From positions 1 through 64,000 of the forward strand of contig JBCCQA010000005.1 of the NCBI GenBank assembly GCA_039024635.1: 64,000 bases of DNA. Reading direction: 5' to 3'. Position 1 is the first letter of the stretch; each line of letters begins with the position of its first letter. The notes under the pieces were generated by a model, which did no database searches, was not told where the DNA came from, and saw nothing but the letters and a program-made list of their open reading frames with translations. Position numbers and translations under genes: made by a program. This document shows positions 1-8,500 of this stretch, piece by piece. The stretch comes from Kuafuiihalomonas sp039024635 (GTDB lineage: Bacteria; Myxococcota; Kuafuiibacteriia; Kuafuiibacteriales; Kuafuiibacteriaceae).

Positions 1-1100
1 ACTTCGTTGCCCAGCTCGAAAGAGTTCACCGACCACTCGGCCGAGAAGCGAATGGTGTTCTGATTCTCAGGCGTGAAGAAGTCGTTCATCTCAGGATGGA
101 CGGTGGTGTAGGCCTGCCCGTTCTGCCCTTGGAGGATGCTGGCACTGGGTCGACCCCCCGTCACGTCGTTCATGTTGAGGTAGTAGTTCGGGTCGATCTC
201 GCTGGCGCCGGGTAGGATACGGAGCATGCAGGGCGCGAAACTCTGGGTGCCGGCCGCAAAGTTGGCCCCCTGGCCCGGGTGGGAGGCCATATAGACGGCG
301 CCAGCCTGATCCCGGAGGGACAGGGTCGGACGACCGCAGCGGCCGGTGTCGGCGTCATAGGTGACCTCGCCCGTGGCGAGGTCCACGAAAGCCGCCCGGA
401 GCTCGTCCTCGAACTCGAAGGTCTGGTTGTCGGCGTAGCCGGCGGGAATGATAAGGCGCCCACCTTCGATGAAAGAATCGCTGATGATGAGGTTTTGGGT
501 CTCCTCGTCTGGGGCCAGGCCACTGATGTCGATGCGCTCGATGATCCTCACGGTCTGAGGGTTCCAGACGATGACCTCCTGCAGGCTCGGGGCCACGAAG
601 TACGCCCGGTCCGGCGAGAGGTAGTGGTTGGGCCGAAGCATGAAGTTGCCGGCCGGCGCGTTGTAGTTGAGGCGCTCGCCCGGTGTCGCAATGCCATCTG
701 CGTCGACATCATAGCGCTGTATGATCGAGCTGTTCGCCTCGGCGATGAAGTAGCTTCCGTCCAGCGCCGGGGGCTGAAGCAGGCCGATGAAGCCGTTGAT
801 CGGCACTGCCTCCTCGGGCACGATCGTGGTGCTGGCGTCGAGGCTCGACACTGTGGCGACCAGGGAGGTTATCCCCTCCATCGTCTGGTTCGTGTAGAAG
901 ATGGAGTACTGGGGATCGACGACGTCGTTCCCGCCCGAGCCATTCCCGCCCGAGCCATTGCCTGCGGAGCCGTTCCCTGAGGAGCCGTTCCCTGCGGACC
1001 CGTTGGTTCCGGGGTTGTCGCCGTTGCTAGCGTCGTCTTCGCCGCAAGCGGCGGTGATCATGAGAAGGGCGGTAACCGCCGAAAGCGTCCAAGTTCGCAT
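1..1100 (-). CDS. Secreted lipoprotein, MxcI/DUF4374-like beta-propeller (C terminus outside window)
   Basis: The reading frame is open from an ATG at 1100 to the left edge, so about 366 residues are visible and the C terminus is missing. It begins with a lipoprotein signal peptide (MRTWTLSAVTALLMITAACG, lipobox ITAAC). A Gly/Asn/Ser linker follows, and then a repetitive beta-rich region with propeller-like strands. It is visibly related to the lipoprotein at 7156-8439: both have an acidic linker, then statements of the form PETMVILDSFDI versus PQTVRIIERIDI. Such lipoproteins accompany TonB-dependent siderophore receptors; the role in ligand handling at the outer membrane is inferred. A perfect Fur-like palindrome lies just upstream at 1114-1132. 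Confidence is high that this is a lipoprotein gene and moderate on function. Confidence 0.85.
   Translation of the reverse strand, partial: MRTWTLSAVTALLMITAACGEDDASNGDNPGTNGSAGNGSSGNGSAGNGSGGNGSGGNDVVDPQYSIFYTNQTMEGITSLVATVSSLDASTTIVPEEAVPINGFIGLLQPPALDGSYFIAEANSSIIQRYDVDADGIATPGERLNYNAPAGNFMLRPNHYLSPDRAYFVAPSLQEVIVWNPQTVRIIERIDISGLAPDEETQNLIISDSFIEGGRLIIPAGYADNQTFEFEDELRAAFVDLATGEVTYDADTGRCGRPTLSLRDQAGAVYMASHPGQGANFAAGTQSFAPCMLRILPGASEIDPNYYLNMNDVTGGRPSASILQGQNGQAYTTVHPEMNDFFTPENQNTIRFSAEWSVNSFELGNE
931..1005 (-). repeat. Five tandem 15-bp units coding a NGSxG linker
   Basis: Units start at 931, 946, 961, 976 and 991. Each encodes five residues of the type N-G-S-G/S/A-G. They form the flexible linker between the lipidated cysteine and the folded domain of the lipoprotein. 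Units differ by one to four bases, so this is a diverged in-frame minisatellite. Confidence 0.9.
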
Positions 1101-1113
1101 GGGGCGGCCTTAT

Positions 1114-1132
1114 TTTGATTCTGAGAATCAAA
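1114..1132. promoter_or_regulatory. Perfect 19-bp palindrome, Fur-box-like operator
   Basis: TTTGATTCTGAGAATCAAA reads identically on both strands (9-1-9). It lies 14 bp upstream of the ATG at 1100. Its TGATTCTGAGAATCA core resembles Fur-type operators, which are runs of NAT(A/T)AT-like inverted hexamers. Its position before an iron-uptake-type lipoprotein supports repression by an iron regulator. Binding itself is inferred. Confidence 0.65.
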
Positions 1133-1488
1133 GTCAACGAATTCAGTGGAAGTTGCACAACGCCCAAATTTCCACGCGAACCATCCCTTACCCATCGCCA
1201 GCCATCGTTCCTCGGCTCGAAGGACAAGGGGAGCGCAGGTTCCTTCCAACCGAACGCTCCATTGAAGACATCGATGACCTCTCCGATTCGCAGCCGACCT
1301 GAGTCAGCCTCCGGGAAGCAGCTTGGATCGTAGCGAAGCTCTGCGAGCCTCGTGGCGCCGCAGCCAGCGGATGGGACGTACTGTCCCACAGCCCTGCGTC
1401 TCCCTCGAGAAGCTCCCTCAGTTCGCTCGTCGAGAGAGCCTCTCGCTGCACCCTGGTGTGGTGCTCCCCGGATTTCGAGCCACGGCAT

Positions 1489-1713
1489 TCAGTGTTGTTC
1501 GCAAAGGCGAGACACGTGCCTGAGAAGCTCCGCCTTGCTCTCATCGCTCTTCAGGTCGTAGGGCCGATCCTTGTAGTCGAGACGGGCGCCCTCCTGCTCT
1601 TGACCATCAACCAAGCTCTGAATATCTGCAGCAGTCAGAGACTCGATGCTTCGCGGCAGCATGATGTACTTGCCCCCGTCAAACCGGACACCAAGTCTAA
1701 GCCTAGTTTCCAC
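1489..1713 (-). pseudogene. N-terminal remnant of an AlbA_2/AAA_4 (Schlafen-type) protein
   Basis: A 74-codon frame reads METRLRLGVRFDGGKYIMLP, then SLTAADIQSLVDGQEQEGAR and LDYKDRPYDL. This matches the start of AlbA_2 (divergent AAA-4) domains, which typically read LxxLIxxGExxxLEFK. The frame stops shortly after ELLRHVS. In the next frame the sequence continues with LAFANNTECRG, matching the conserved SAFANT segment of that domain, so a one-base frameshift lies near 1515. No recognisable remainder follows. The fragment abuts the decayed IS66 element, which suggests that insertion or deletion destroyed the gene. Confidence 0.5.
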
Positions 1714-1742
1714 GGTGGTGCTCTCTCGGGGACCTCATCTTG

Positions 1743-1990
1743 ATGGCCGAGGAGGCGCGACAGCTTCGAGAGAGCGGGACCCCTTGGGTGGAGATCGGTC
1801 GACGTCTAGACGTCCGTTCGGCTTCGCTTCAACTCTGGCTCAAGCAGGCAAGTCCTCGCTTCTTGCCGGTGAAGTTTGAGCCGACTCCGACCCCTCGATG
1901 GAACTGGTGGTGGTCACGCCCAAGGGCTTCCGGGTCGAGGGGCTCGACCTAGAAGCAGCGCACGAGCTCTTCGAGTCTCTGCGGTGCTAG
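1743..1990 (+). pseudogene. IS66 TnpA-like accessory protein, frameshifted
   Basis: It starts MAEEARQLRESGTPWVEIGR, a helix-turn-helix start typical of IS66 orf1. Around 1895 the frame changes. The second frame reads VVVTPKGFRVEGLDLEAAHE and ends ELFESLRC with a stop at 1988-1990. The same ending (LDSAVQLVEMLRC) occurs in copy 2 at 17.7 kb, which confirms the repair of the frame. Confidence 0.75.
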
Positions 1991-2340
1991 CCCGAGGGAG
2001 ACGTTCCGTCTTCGCGGCGGCGCAGCCGACAGATCTCAGCGAGTTGTACGATACGTTGGCGCACCTGGTGAAATCCGAGCTGGGCCAAGACCCGGCGTTC
2101 GGTGCGATGTTCCTGTTTGTGAATCGTGCCTGCACGCGAGCCAATGTACTCTGGTGGGACGGGACTGGCCTCTGCATCCTGCAGAAGCGACTCGAACGAG
2201 GTCGATTCGCCGCGCCCTGGAAACGTGCCTATGACGGCGTCATTCGGATCACGGAGAACGAGCTCAACCTTTCATCGAAGGCAGCCCGCTTGCGTTCGTC
2301 GGTCAGCTATCTCCGGCCGAGGTTCGGCCAAAGACGGTGA
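1984..2340 (+). pseudogene. IS66 TnpB (orf2), C terminus frameshifted
   Basis: A GTG at 1984 overlaps the stop of the preceding gene. The product reads SVFAAAQPTDLSELYDTLAH and then FLFVNRACTRANVLWWDGTG, the hallmark of the IS66 Orf2 family (PF05717). At about 2268 a base appears lost in a T run. The alternative frame continues LFIEGSPLAFVGQLSPAEVR, as expected for the native TnpB end. TnpB is needed for IS66 transposition but has no known catalytic motif. Confidence 0.8.
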
Positions 2341-2375
2341 AACGACGCCTTTCAGTGTAGGGCTTTGTCTCGCTC

Positions 2376-3426
2376 GTGACGAAGCTCGACTACGACCGGA
2401 TCCGAGACCCCGAGCTGCTGCGGACGATTGCCAAGGTTCAAGACGCTGAGCTTCGACACCATTTCGACATCATGCGGCGGCGGGAGTGTTTTTGGGCGCT
2501 CAAGATGGGCAAGAGCACGGAGGAGATAGAGCAACAGCTCATCGAGCTCGAGGAGGAGATCGCAGACCGACTGCACCACGTTTACGGCAGCGGTAGCGAG
2601 CGTCGTCCGCGGAAAGACAAGCCGGTCCCGCCTCCCAAGGCGCCCAAGAAGGGCCATGGACCGCGACCCCAGCCGGAGCTTCTCGTCGAGGAGAAGATCC
2701 ACGTTTGGACGAAGCCGACGAAGTCTGCCCCGTTCGGCGACCAGCTGCCCGCTTGAGACGGTCAATTTGAGGACAGCGAAGAAGTCGACGTTGTCGAGAT
2801 CCAATATGTGCTCCGCAAGCATCGTCGCCAGGACTACCGATGCGGGTGCGGCTACATCGAGACGGCGCTCCGTCCCGAGAAGTCGGTCGACGGCGGACGG
2901 TACAGCCTAGACTTTGGTGTGCACGTGGCGGTCTCGAAGTGGGACGAACATCTGCCGCTGGAGCGCCAAGTCAAGCGTATGCGGCGCGCTGGCTTGAAGG
3001 TCGACTCGCAGACTCTGTGGGACCAGGTGCAGGGCCTGGCCCGGCATCTCGAGCCGGTCCTCGGACGATGCCGTGCTGTACGAAATCAAGAACGGCCGCT
3101 CGAACCAGGAGGGCGAAGCGATCTTGCGGAGCTACAAGGGTGTGGCTGTGACGGACAGCTACGTGGTGTACGACTCGCTCTCGACGAGGAAAGGTCTCGT
3201 GCTGGCCAACTGCTCGAGTCACGCTCGTCGGAAATTCATCGAGGCCGCGGCCGGCGCTCCAGACGATGCGGGCGAGATCTTGGACAAGATCGGAGCGATG
3301 TTTGGGATCGAGACGGAGGTTGATGTGAAGGAGGCGGACCTCTCGAGGGAGGACGCCCTGGCGCTCCGATCCCGCTGCCGCATGACACGGGCTGAATCTC
3401 GCCCAGCATTCGTCATCATCATCTGA
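2376..3426 (+). pseudogene. IS66 TnpC transposase, several frameshifts, C-terminal part lost
   Basis: Three consecutive open segments form one broken transposase. 2376-2756 begins MTKLDYDRIRDPELLRTIAK and contains the coiled-coil N terminus. 2808 to about 3060 holds YRCGCGY (zinc-finger remnant) and HLPLERQVKRMRRAGLKV. 3073-3426 holds GVAVTDSYVVYDS with the expected second catalytic Asp and CSSHARRKF. The LADETxW segment carrying the first catalytic Asp is missing at the junction near 3070, and so is the C-terminal NxxER motif with the catalytic Glu. The gene cannot encode an active transposase. Confidence 0.85.
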
Positions 3427-3561
3427 ACTACAGCCTGGATCCACGGTGGCAGTGCAAGTTCGTACCCTTCGTCCGCCCGCTTCGCAGTCGTTTTCGATTC
3501 GCAGGTCGCGCCGTTTGACAGACTGGGACGTTCTCCAACGAGCCTCCTCGCACCACATGAT

Positions 3562-4473
3562 TCAGCGGGTGAAGCGGACTCGAATGGGGGGCGAGGTTGA
3601 GGCGTAGGCTCGGCCTTGCCGGTCTGTGGCGGGCTCAAAGCTCGCATTGCGGGCGCAGCCGAGGGCAGCTTGTCCGAATCCGTGACCTGGGTCGGCCAGG
3701 ATGTCTACGGAGGACGCCTTGCCGTCGGGCCCGACGACGGCTCTCAGGATGACAGTCTGCTCGTCGATGGCGAGGGACTCGGCCTCGTGGGGCCAGGGGC
3801 ATTTCCAATCCCGAGCCGATAGACTCACTGAACGCGCGAGACTCGCTTCCCCTTGTGGCTGGTCTGGTCTTGCGTTGGGGTCCACCGTTCGGGTGTGGAC
3901 CGCCTCGGTGTTCGTGCCGGACGACGCGGTGGTGCCGCCCGCATACCGAGGCCCTTTGCCCGTCGTGATGTCGAAGCTCGTAAAGTCGACAGGTTTGGCT
4001 TCGGACTCGCTGGCCACGACCTCGCCGGCTTGGGCCGGCGCGGGCGGCCTACGCTTGGCGAGAAGCGCCGTCCGCGGTGCGGGACGCGACGGCGGGGGCG
4101 GCGGTGGCTTCACAGGCTCGGGCTCTGGCATGGGGGGCGGCGTCAGGTCGACTCCGTGCTCGACGACAACCATCGGCACCGAGCGCTGCGCCTCTAAAGG
4201 CGTCTGGGCACCGCCCCCAATGAGCTTGGCCCCTCCTGTGTGAAGGCCCACGGACGTGATGATCCCGGCCAGCACGACCCGACCTGTAGGCGCCACTCGT
4301 TCGGTCGATAACACCTCCCAGCCGATGCCGCCGTCCGAAGGAGCACGGGCTGGAACTGCAGGAGCAGGATCCTGACCCGAGGCCCCGAGTCCCGGATCCC
4401 CCCACTCGGGTCGCACCAAGGCCCCCACGGATTCGGACGGAAGATACGGACTCTGCGATTTGAAGAAGGCCAT
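3562..4473 (-). CDS. tonB: Energy transducer TonB
   Basis: This 303-residue protein is the last gene of the iron-uptake operon. The ATG at 4473 (MAFFKSQSPYLP) was chosen because a longer frame would run into exbD; the gap to the exbD stop is 13 bp. A weak hydrophobic segment (VVLAGIITSVGL) is followed by a Pro-rich spacer (PMPEPEPVKPPPPPPSRPAP) spanning the periplasm. The C-terminal TonB domain includes VVGPDGKASSVDIL and ALGCARNASFEPA, and ends VRFTR. TonB couples the inner-membrane proton motive force captured by ExbB/ExbD to outer-membrane receptors; the receptor at 8.5-11.3 kb is the obvious client. The transmembrane segment sits unusually far from the N terminus (about residue 70), giving a cytoplasmic N-terminal extension as seen in some delta-proteobacterial TonBs. 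Confidence 0.9.
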   Translation of the reverse strand: MAFFKSQSPYLPSESVGALVRPEWGDPGLGASGQDPAPAVPARAPSDGGIGWEVLSTERVAPTGRVVLAGIITSVGLHTGGAKLIGGGAQTPLEAQRSVPMVVVEHGVDLTPPPMPEPEPVKPPPPPPSRPAPRTALLAKRRPPAPAQAGEVVASESEAKPVDFTSFDITTGKGPRYAGGTTASSGTNTEAVHTRTVDPNARPDQPQGEASLARSVSLSARDWKCPWPHEAESLAIDEQTVILRAVVGPDGKASSVDILADPGHGFGQAALGCARNASFEPATDRQGRAYASTSPPIRVRFTR

Positions 4474-4486
4474 GGCGAGGGCGCCT

Positions 4487-5020
4487 CTATTCGATTGGGG
4501 GCCCGGCGGGCGAGGCGTTCCCGTCCTTCGCTGCCCCAAGCTCAGACTTAGCCCCAGCTTCCGGGTTGGCTTCGGAAGCGGATCTCGAACCGTCGTCGGT
4601 CCCCGCTTCGGAACCTACCTCAGGACGGACGGTGCCAAACGCAACGCGCTCGACGCCGTTTGCCTTGAGCGTATCCAGCACGGCGATGACATTCTTGTGA
4701 AGCGCGTTGCCGTCGGCCTGAATCACCGCCCGTAGAGCCTCGTCTTTCTGCAGCGCAGCTTTGGCTCGCTCCCCTAGCTGTGCGTGCGATCCGGGTTGGC
4801 CGTCGATGAGCAACTTGCCGTCCGCAGTGATGCTCACGGCCAAGATGGTTTGCACCTCCTCGCTCTGGGTCGCACGAGGCAGGTCCAGAGGCACAGCCGG
4901 AGCCACCACGAACTTGGCGGTGACGATGAAGATGATGAGCAGCACCAAGACGATATCCACCAAGGGGGTCACGTTGATGCCCTCGATGATTACCCCGGGC
5001 TTCTGCGCCGAGCCGGCCAT
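4487..5020 (-). CDS. exbD: Biopolymer transport protein ExbD
   Basis: This is a 177-residue ExbD/TolR protein. The N-terminal signature INVTPLVDIVLVLLIIFIVT contains the conserved proton-carrying Asp of the single transmembrane helix. A periplasmic domain follows (LPRATQSEE, ILAVSITADGKLLIDGQP, AVIQADGNALHKNVIAVLD). The last 40 residues are a low-complexity Ala/Gly/Glu tail not usual for the family. It starts 2 bp downstream of the exbB stop, so the two are transcribed and probably translated together. It forms the proton channel with ExbB that energises TonB. Confidence 0.95.
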   Translation of the reverse strand: MAGSAQKPGVIIEGINVTPLVDIVLVLLIIFIVTAKFVVAPAVPLDLPRATQSEEVQTILAVSITADGKLLIDGQPGSHAQLGERAKAALQKDEALRAVIQADGNALHKNVIAVLDTLKANGVERVAFGTVRPEVGSEAGTDDGSRSASEANPEAGAKSELGAAKDGNASPAGPPIE

Positions 5021-5022
5021 GG

Positions 5023-5799
5023 CTAAGCGACGCCTCCGGCTTGCTTCTCTTGGCCGTCGGGCCGAACCGCGTTGTTCGCCTTTTTTGGAAACTCCTCATC
5101 GTCCCTGCGAGTCCTGTTTCCCCGATTCTTCTCCGAATGGGCCGGCCAGGTTTCGTCCTCAAGGTACGCCACGACCAAACTCGACAAAGCGTCGGCGTCC
5201 GACATGATGCTAGCGATGCGGCGCTGAAAGTAGTTGTAAAGCGCCACTGCCGGAAGCGCCACTCCGATCCCTACCGCCGTCGCGACCAGGGCCTCAGCGA
5301 TGGCACTCATGACCTCCGACGACGCCACCTGACTGGTCCCTGTCCCTGCCGCGGCGCCCGCCGTGCCTAAAGCCTCGAAAGCGAGGATGACGCCGATGAC
5401 CGTTCCAAACAGCCCCAAAAAGGGCGCGTTGTTTCCAAGCGTCCCAAGGTACGCCAGGCGGGCCTCCAGCGCCTTCCGCTCCAGGGCCATCGCGCTCTCC
5501 ATACCCTTCTCGGCGGCCCGAGCACCCCGATTGGCTAGACGAAGTCCAGCCCCTGCAACGGACGCACCCACCGAGCGCATCTTCGACAGCTCGGCGAGCG
5601 CAGCCTCCCGGTCCCCCGACCGCAGGTGCGCGTCCAACGTACCCACAAGGCCCCGAAGGTCGTCGCTCTTGGTCCGAAAGAAGACCCCGCGCTCTATGCC
5701 GACGGCGACGCTCCCCACCGAGAGCAGAAGTAGCAGCCAAAGCACCCATCCCGCCCCCGAGGCCACAAAGACATCCTTGAGGACTTCGACGGTGTTCAT
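5023..5799 (-). CDS. exbB: MotA/TolQ/ExbB proton channel protein
   Basis: This 258-residue protein has three predicted membrane helices: GWVLWLLLLLSVGSVAVGI near the N terminus, then APFLGLFGTVIGVILAFEAL and EALVATAVGIGVALPAVALY. The last two carry the conserved GLFGTV and A-T-A-x-G-I motifs of the family. A charged C-terminal tail of about 35 residues is cytoplasmic. It lies between the PepSY gene and exbD in the operon. It assembles as the pentameric motor with ExbD. Confidence 0.95.
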   Translation of the reverse strand: MNTVEVLKDVFVASGAGWVLWLLLLLSVGSVAVGIERGVFFRTKSDDLRGLVGTLDAHLRSGDREAALAELSKMRSVGASVAGAGLRLANRGARAAEKGMESAMALERKALEARLAYLGTLGNNAPFLGLFGTVIGVILAFEALGTAGAAAGTGTSQVASSEVMSAIAEALVATAVGIGVALPAVALYNYFQRRIASIMSDADALSSLVVAYLEDETWPAHSEKNRGNRTRRDDEEFPKKANNAVRPDGQEKQAGGVA

Positions 5800-5875
5800 G
5801 AGACCTCCCTGCTCAGATCAGCCAGTTGGACGACCGGTATTCCGAAACGCTGCGTCCTGCGCTCTCTCAACCAAA

Positions 5876-7093
5876 TCAAGGAATGAGCCTCCCAGCTCGT
5901 TTCGGCCGCCGATGTGCCCAAGTCCAAGCCCCACTTACACTCAGCGTTACGACGCCAAAGCCTAGTACTCCGATGAGTACTTGCACGACGATGCCTCCGA
6001 CCGACACCGAACCGAAGTGGATTGCATGCAGCCACGTTGTCAATGTGGTCCCCGCGGAGCTGTCGGTTGGCTGGTCAAAAGCCAACTCCTCGCCGGTGTT
6101 CGCATCGACGTAGATCGCGGTGGTAGGATGCCGTCTTGAAACGTCCAAGGAAGTGAAAGCGGTGTATCTGTACACCCCCTTGTCACGATAGTAGTTGAAC
6201 TTTTTCCCAGCAATGACTTCAAACCCGTCCCGCTTTGACCGCTCACTGAGTCGCTCCACCGCTACGGCAAAGCCCTCCCGATAGGAAAGCCGGGGAGCTG
6301 TGAGCGGCGACGACAAACGCTGGATGCTTCGGTAGCCCGGGGTATCTAGACCCATCACCTCGGAGACGACTGGGTCGTACACCTGCCGCAGGTTGAGAGC
6401 GACGGCCGAGAGCGCAACTGAGAACAGGAGCAACCACGTCCATAGGGCGAAAGCTCGGTGCCAGGTAAAGATCGCTCCGAAGAAGGAAGACATTCGAAAG
6501 AGCCAGACCTTGGCCCACTGTCGGGTCCAAACTCGGAGACTACGCCGGGTTCGCTTGCGTCGCGGGAGTGTTAGGTAGCCTCCGACCAAGCAGTCCAAGG
6601 TCCAAAGCAGCGCGACCACTCCGAGGGCCAGCTGGCCCGACCGCCCGAGCGCCAAGGACGTATGGAGTCGATAGATGAAAGGTGGCAGCGCAATGAGTCC
6701 GTCATGGTACTCGCCAGAGCCAAGCCGACGATGGCCCATAGTCTCTCCATCGGACGGGTCAACAAAGACCTGCCGAGGAGCGTCTTGCGGCGCTCCTCGT
6801 GGATACTGTACGAAGAACGCTACAGAGCGCGACTCTTTCGGCCTCAACTCGTCAAGGTAGTCAATGTAGCCGCCATATGGAAGCCGAGCTTCGGCTCGGT
6901 CGCGGAGCTCAAAAACATCAATGTTGTCAGGTTCGAAGGGCCCGACCGGACCCAGTACAAGCCGACGAACAGCATGGTCGAACTCATCATAGAAGGCCAA
7001 GAGCGAACCCGTCGTTCCTGCCATCAGTAGGAAGCCGGCTATCCCAAGTCCGACCCATCGATGAGCTAACAGAGAGATTCGCTGAGCCATCAT
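5876..7093 (-). CDS. PepSY-associated transmembrane protein (PiuB-like)
   Basis: This 405-residue inner-membrane protein belongs to the PepSY_TM family (PF03929). It starts MMAQRISLLAHRWVGLGIAG, with the conserved HRWxGL segment leading the first helix. Four helices are visible: around residue 20, around 155 (LALGVVALLWTLDCLVGGYL), around 215 (LWTWLLLFSVALSAVAL) and near the C terminus (IVVQVLIGVLGFGVVTLSVS). Conserved features include a periplasmic FVDPSDGETMGHRRLG turn and a second YVDANTGEE PepSY repeat, followed by WLHAIHFG. Homologues occur beside ferri-siderophore receptors and are thought to act in siderophore reduction or iron release; that role is inferred here. The start at 7093 is preferred over an upstream in-frame start because family members begin right before the first helix. 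Confidence 0.9.
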   Translation of the reverse strand: MMAQRISLLAHRWVGLGIAGFLLMAGTTGSLLAFYDEFDHAVRRLVLGPVGPFEPDNIDVFELRDRAEARLPYGGYIDYLDELRPKESRSVAFFVQYPRGAPQDAPRQVFVDPSDGETMGHRRLGSGEYHDGLIALPPFIYRLHTSLALGRSGQLALGVVALLWTLDCLVGGYLTLPRRKRTRRSLRVWTRQWAKVWLFRMSSFFGAIFTWHRAFALWTWLLLFSVALSAVALNLRQVYDPVVSEVMGLDTPGYRSIQRLSSPLTAPRLSYREGFAVAVERLSERSKRDGFEVIAGKKFNYYRDKGVYRYTAFTSLDVSRRHPTTAIYVDANTGEELAFDQPTDSSAGTTLTTWLHAIHFGSVSVGGIVVQVLIGVLGFGVVTLSVSGAWTWAHRRPKRAGRLIP

Positions 7094-7155
7094 ACGCCTT
7101 GGGCAACACGACGCAATCCCTCGTGGACAGACGCCCACCAGGGGTCACAAGCGTC

Positions 7156-8439
7156 TTACCAGACTCGGGTGAGGCGCAGAACGTCTCCACCAATCACAGT
7201 AATGACCGGAGCCGCGGACGGTCCATCGGGGAGTAGCTCGAACAGCTCTGTGCGCTCAGTCCCGCCCTCGGAATTCAAGACCCGCATCTGGACTAGCCGC
7301 CGACCATCGATCTCGACACGTCTTCCATTTTCTACGGCCTGGTCGTTAAGGCCAGAGTAAGGCGTACTTGTCCCCGTCTCGCGATCGACTCGGAAGTTGT
7401 CGACCGGGTAGCTGAACCACGCCCCAAGGGCATCTGGGTCAGCGGGAGGTGCGCTCTGCGCGATACGCTGGACAAAGAGAAAGTCGTCACTAATCGGGTA
7501 GCTGCTGCGGACGTTGCCGGGAACAGCTGCGAACGAAGCCGGGTCAAACTCTCGAGTTCCCGGCGGGATACGAAGACTGCAAGCCTCGGTTGTCTCCGCT
7601 TGCTCGGACAACTCTAAGAACAGGCCATGCTCGCTGCCTGGATCCAGGAAGAAGCTTCCATCGTCACCGCGGGATCCATTTATGCTGCTAGCGCAACCGT
7701 CGTAGGTTGTATAAGTCCAGGACTCGTCTGAAGAATCGAAGGTGGCGACGATAGCTCGGGTGCTATAGCGTAGCTCGCCGAAGTTTACTCCTCGAACGGA
7801 AAAGTAGCTGAGGTTACCGATTGTCTCCCCTTCGAAGATTGCCGCGGGTAATCCGTCCTCGAGAGGAGGCGCTGGAATGTCGAAGGAATCGAGGATGACC
7901 ATCGTCTCCGGGTTGAACTCCACGCCTCGGGAGGCGTCGCGGCTGAACACATAGGCTTGAGTGGACGAGACACAGACCGTTGAGAACGCTCCTCCCTCGA
8001 TACCTTCTTCACCGATGAGAAGTGACTCGGCGGGGGTGATGCTCAAATCGTCACCGATGAGATACTTCTCTATTCGGTTGTTGCCTCCGTTGTTCTGGAA
8101 CACGTTTTCGCCACAAACCCAGAGTCTTCCACCCGCGTCTGGCAGCTCGAAAAGACCCGAGACCTCGATCGGCTCAGACGGCAACTCAGGGAAGATGCCC
8201 ATGTATCCGACGCGCCCATCGGGCGTGTTGAATCTTTGGCCGATCAGATAGGCCCGCTCAGGGCGAGTGGGACCGCCACCGCTATCGCCAGGACCTGGTC
8301 CCGCGTCTTGGCTGCTTCCGGTTCTGTTTCCATCCGAGTTCCCATCATCGTCCCCACAGGCCACCAATGAGCCCCAAACCATAGCTATAGCAACCATGGT
8401 GACCGTGCAGTGAGCTGTTTTTGTCATCGTCATCTTCAT
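7156..8439 (-). CDS. Siderophore-locus lipoprotein, MxcI/DUF4374-like
   Basis: This 427-residue lipoprotein sits between the receptor and the PepSY protein. The N terminus is a signal peptide with lipobox LVAC, followed by CGDDDGNSDGNRTG and other acidic and Gly-rich residues. The body is a propeller-like series: RAYLIGQRFNTPDGRVGYMG, SLLIGEEGIEGGAFSTVCVS, FNPETMVILDSFDIPAPP and others. It is a paralogue of the truncated protein at the left edge. Similar lipoproteins follow TonB-dependent receptors in myxobacterial siderophore clusters, where they probably sit on the outer membrane and help bind or deliver the ligand. The spacing to the receptor stop is 61 bp, consistent with one operon. Confidence 0.85.
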   Translation of the reverse strand: MKMTMTKTAHCTVTMVAIAMVWGSLVACGDDDGNSDGNRTGSSQDAGPGPGDSGGGPTRPERAYLIGQRFNTPDGRVGYMGIFPELPSEPIEVSGLFELPDAGGRLWVCGENVFQNNGGNNRIEKYLIGDDLSITPAESLLIGEEGIEGGAFSTVCVSSTQAYVFSRDASRGVEFNPETMVILDSFDIPAPPLEDGLPAAIFEGETIGNLSYFSVRGVNFGELRYSTRAIVATFDSSDESWTYTTYDGCASSINGSRGDDGSFFLDPGSEHGLFLELSEQAETTEACSLRIPPGTREFDPASFAAVPGNVRSSYPISDDFLFVQRIAQSAPPADPDALGAWFSYPVDNFRVDRETGTSTPYSGLNDQAVENGRRVEIDGRRLVQMRVLNSEGGTERTELFELLPDGPSAAPVITVIGGDVLRLTRVW

Positions 8440-8500
8440 CGTCTCTTTCCGTGTGGTCGATCGGGTTCGCTCCAGCTCGAGTCGAGTCCGGTAGTCATCG

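Larger units (their letters stand above)
1743..3426 (+). mobile_element. Decayed IS66-family element, copy 1
   Basis: Three IS66 genes are present in the usual order (TnpA-like, TnpB, TnpC) but each contains frameshifts, and the TnpC C-terminal part with the catalytic Glu is missing. I could not define terminal inverted repeats or a target duplication by eye. The element separates the TonB/ExbBD operon from the lipoprotein at the left edge. It shares diagnostic stretches with the second copy at 17.4-18.6 kb, for example CILQKRLExGRFAAPWKR. Confidence 0.85.

Noticed and set aside
1743..3426. IS66 copy 1 as an active element
   Set aside because: There are several frameshifts in all three genes, and the TnpC C terminus with the catalytic Glu is missing.
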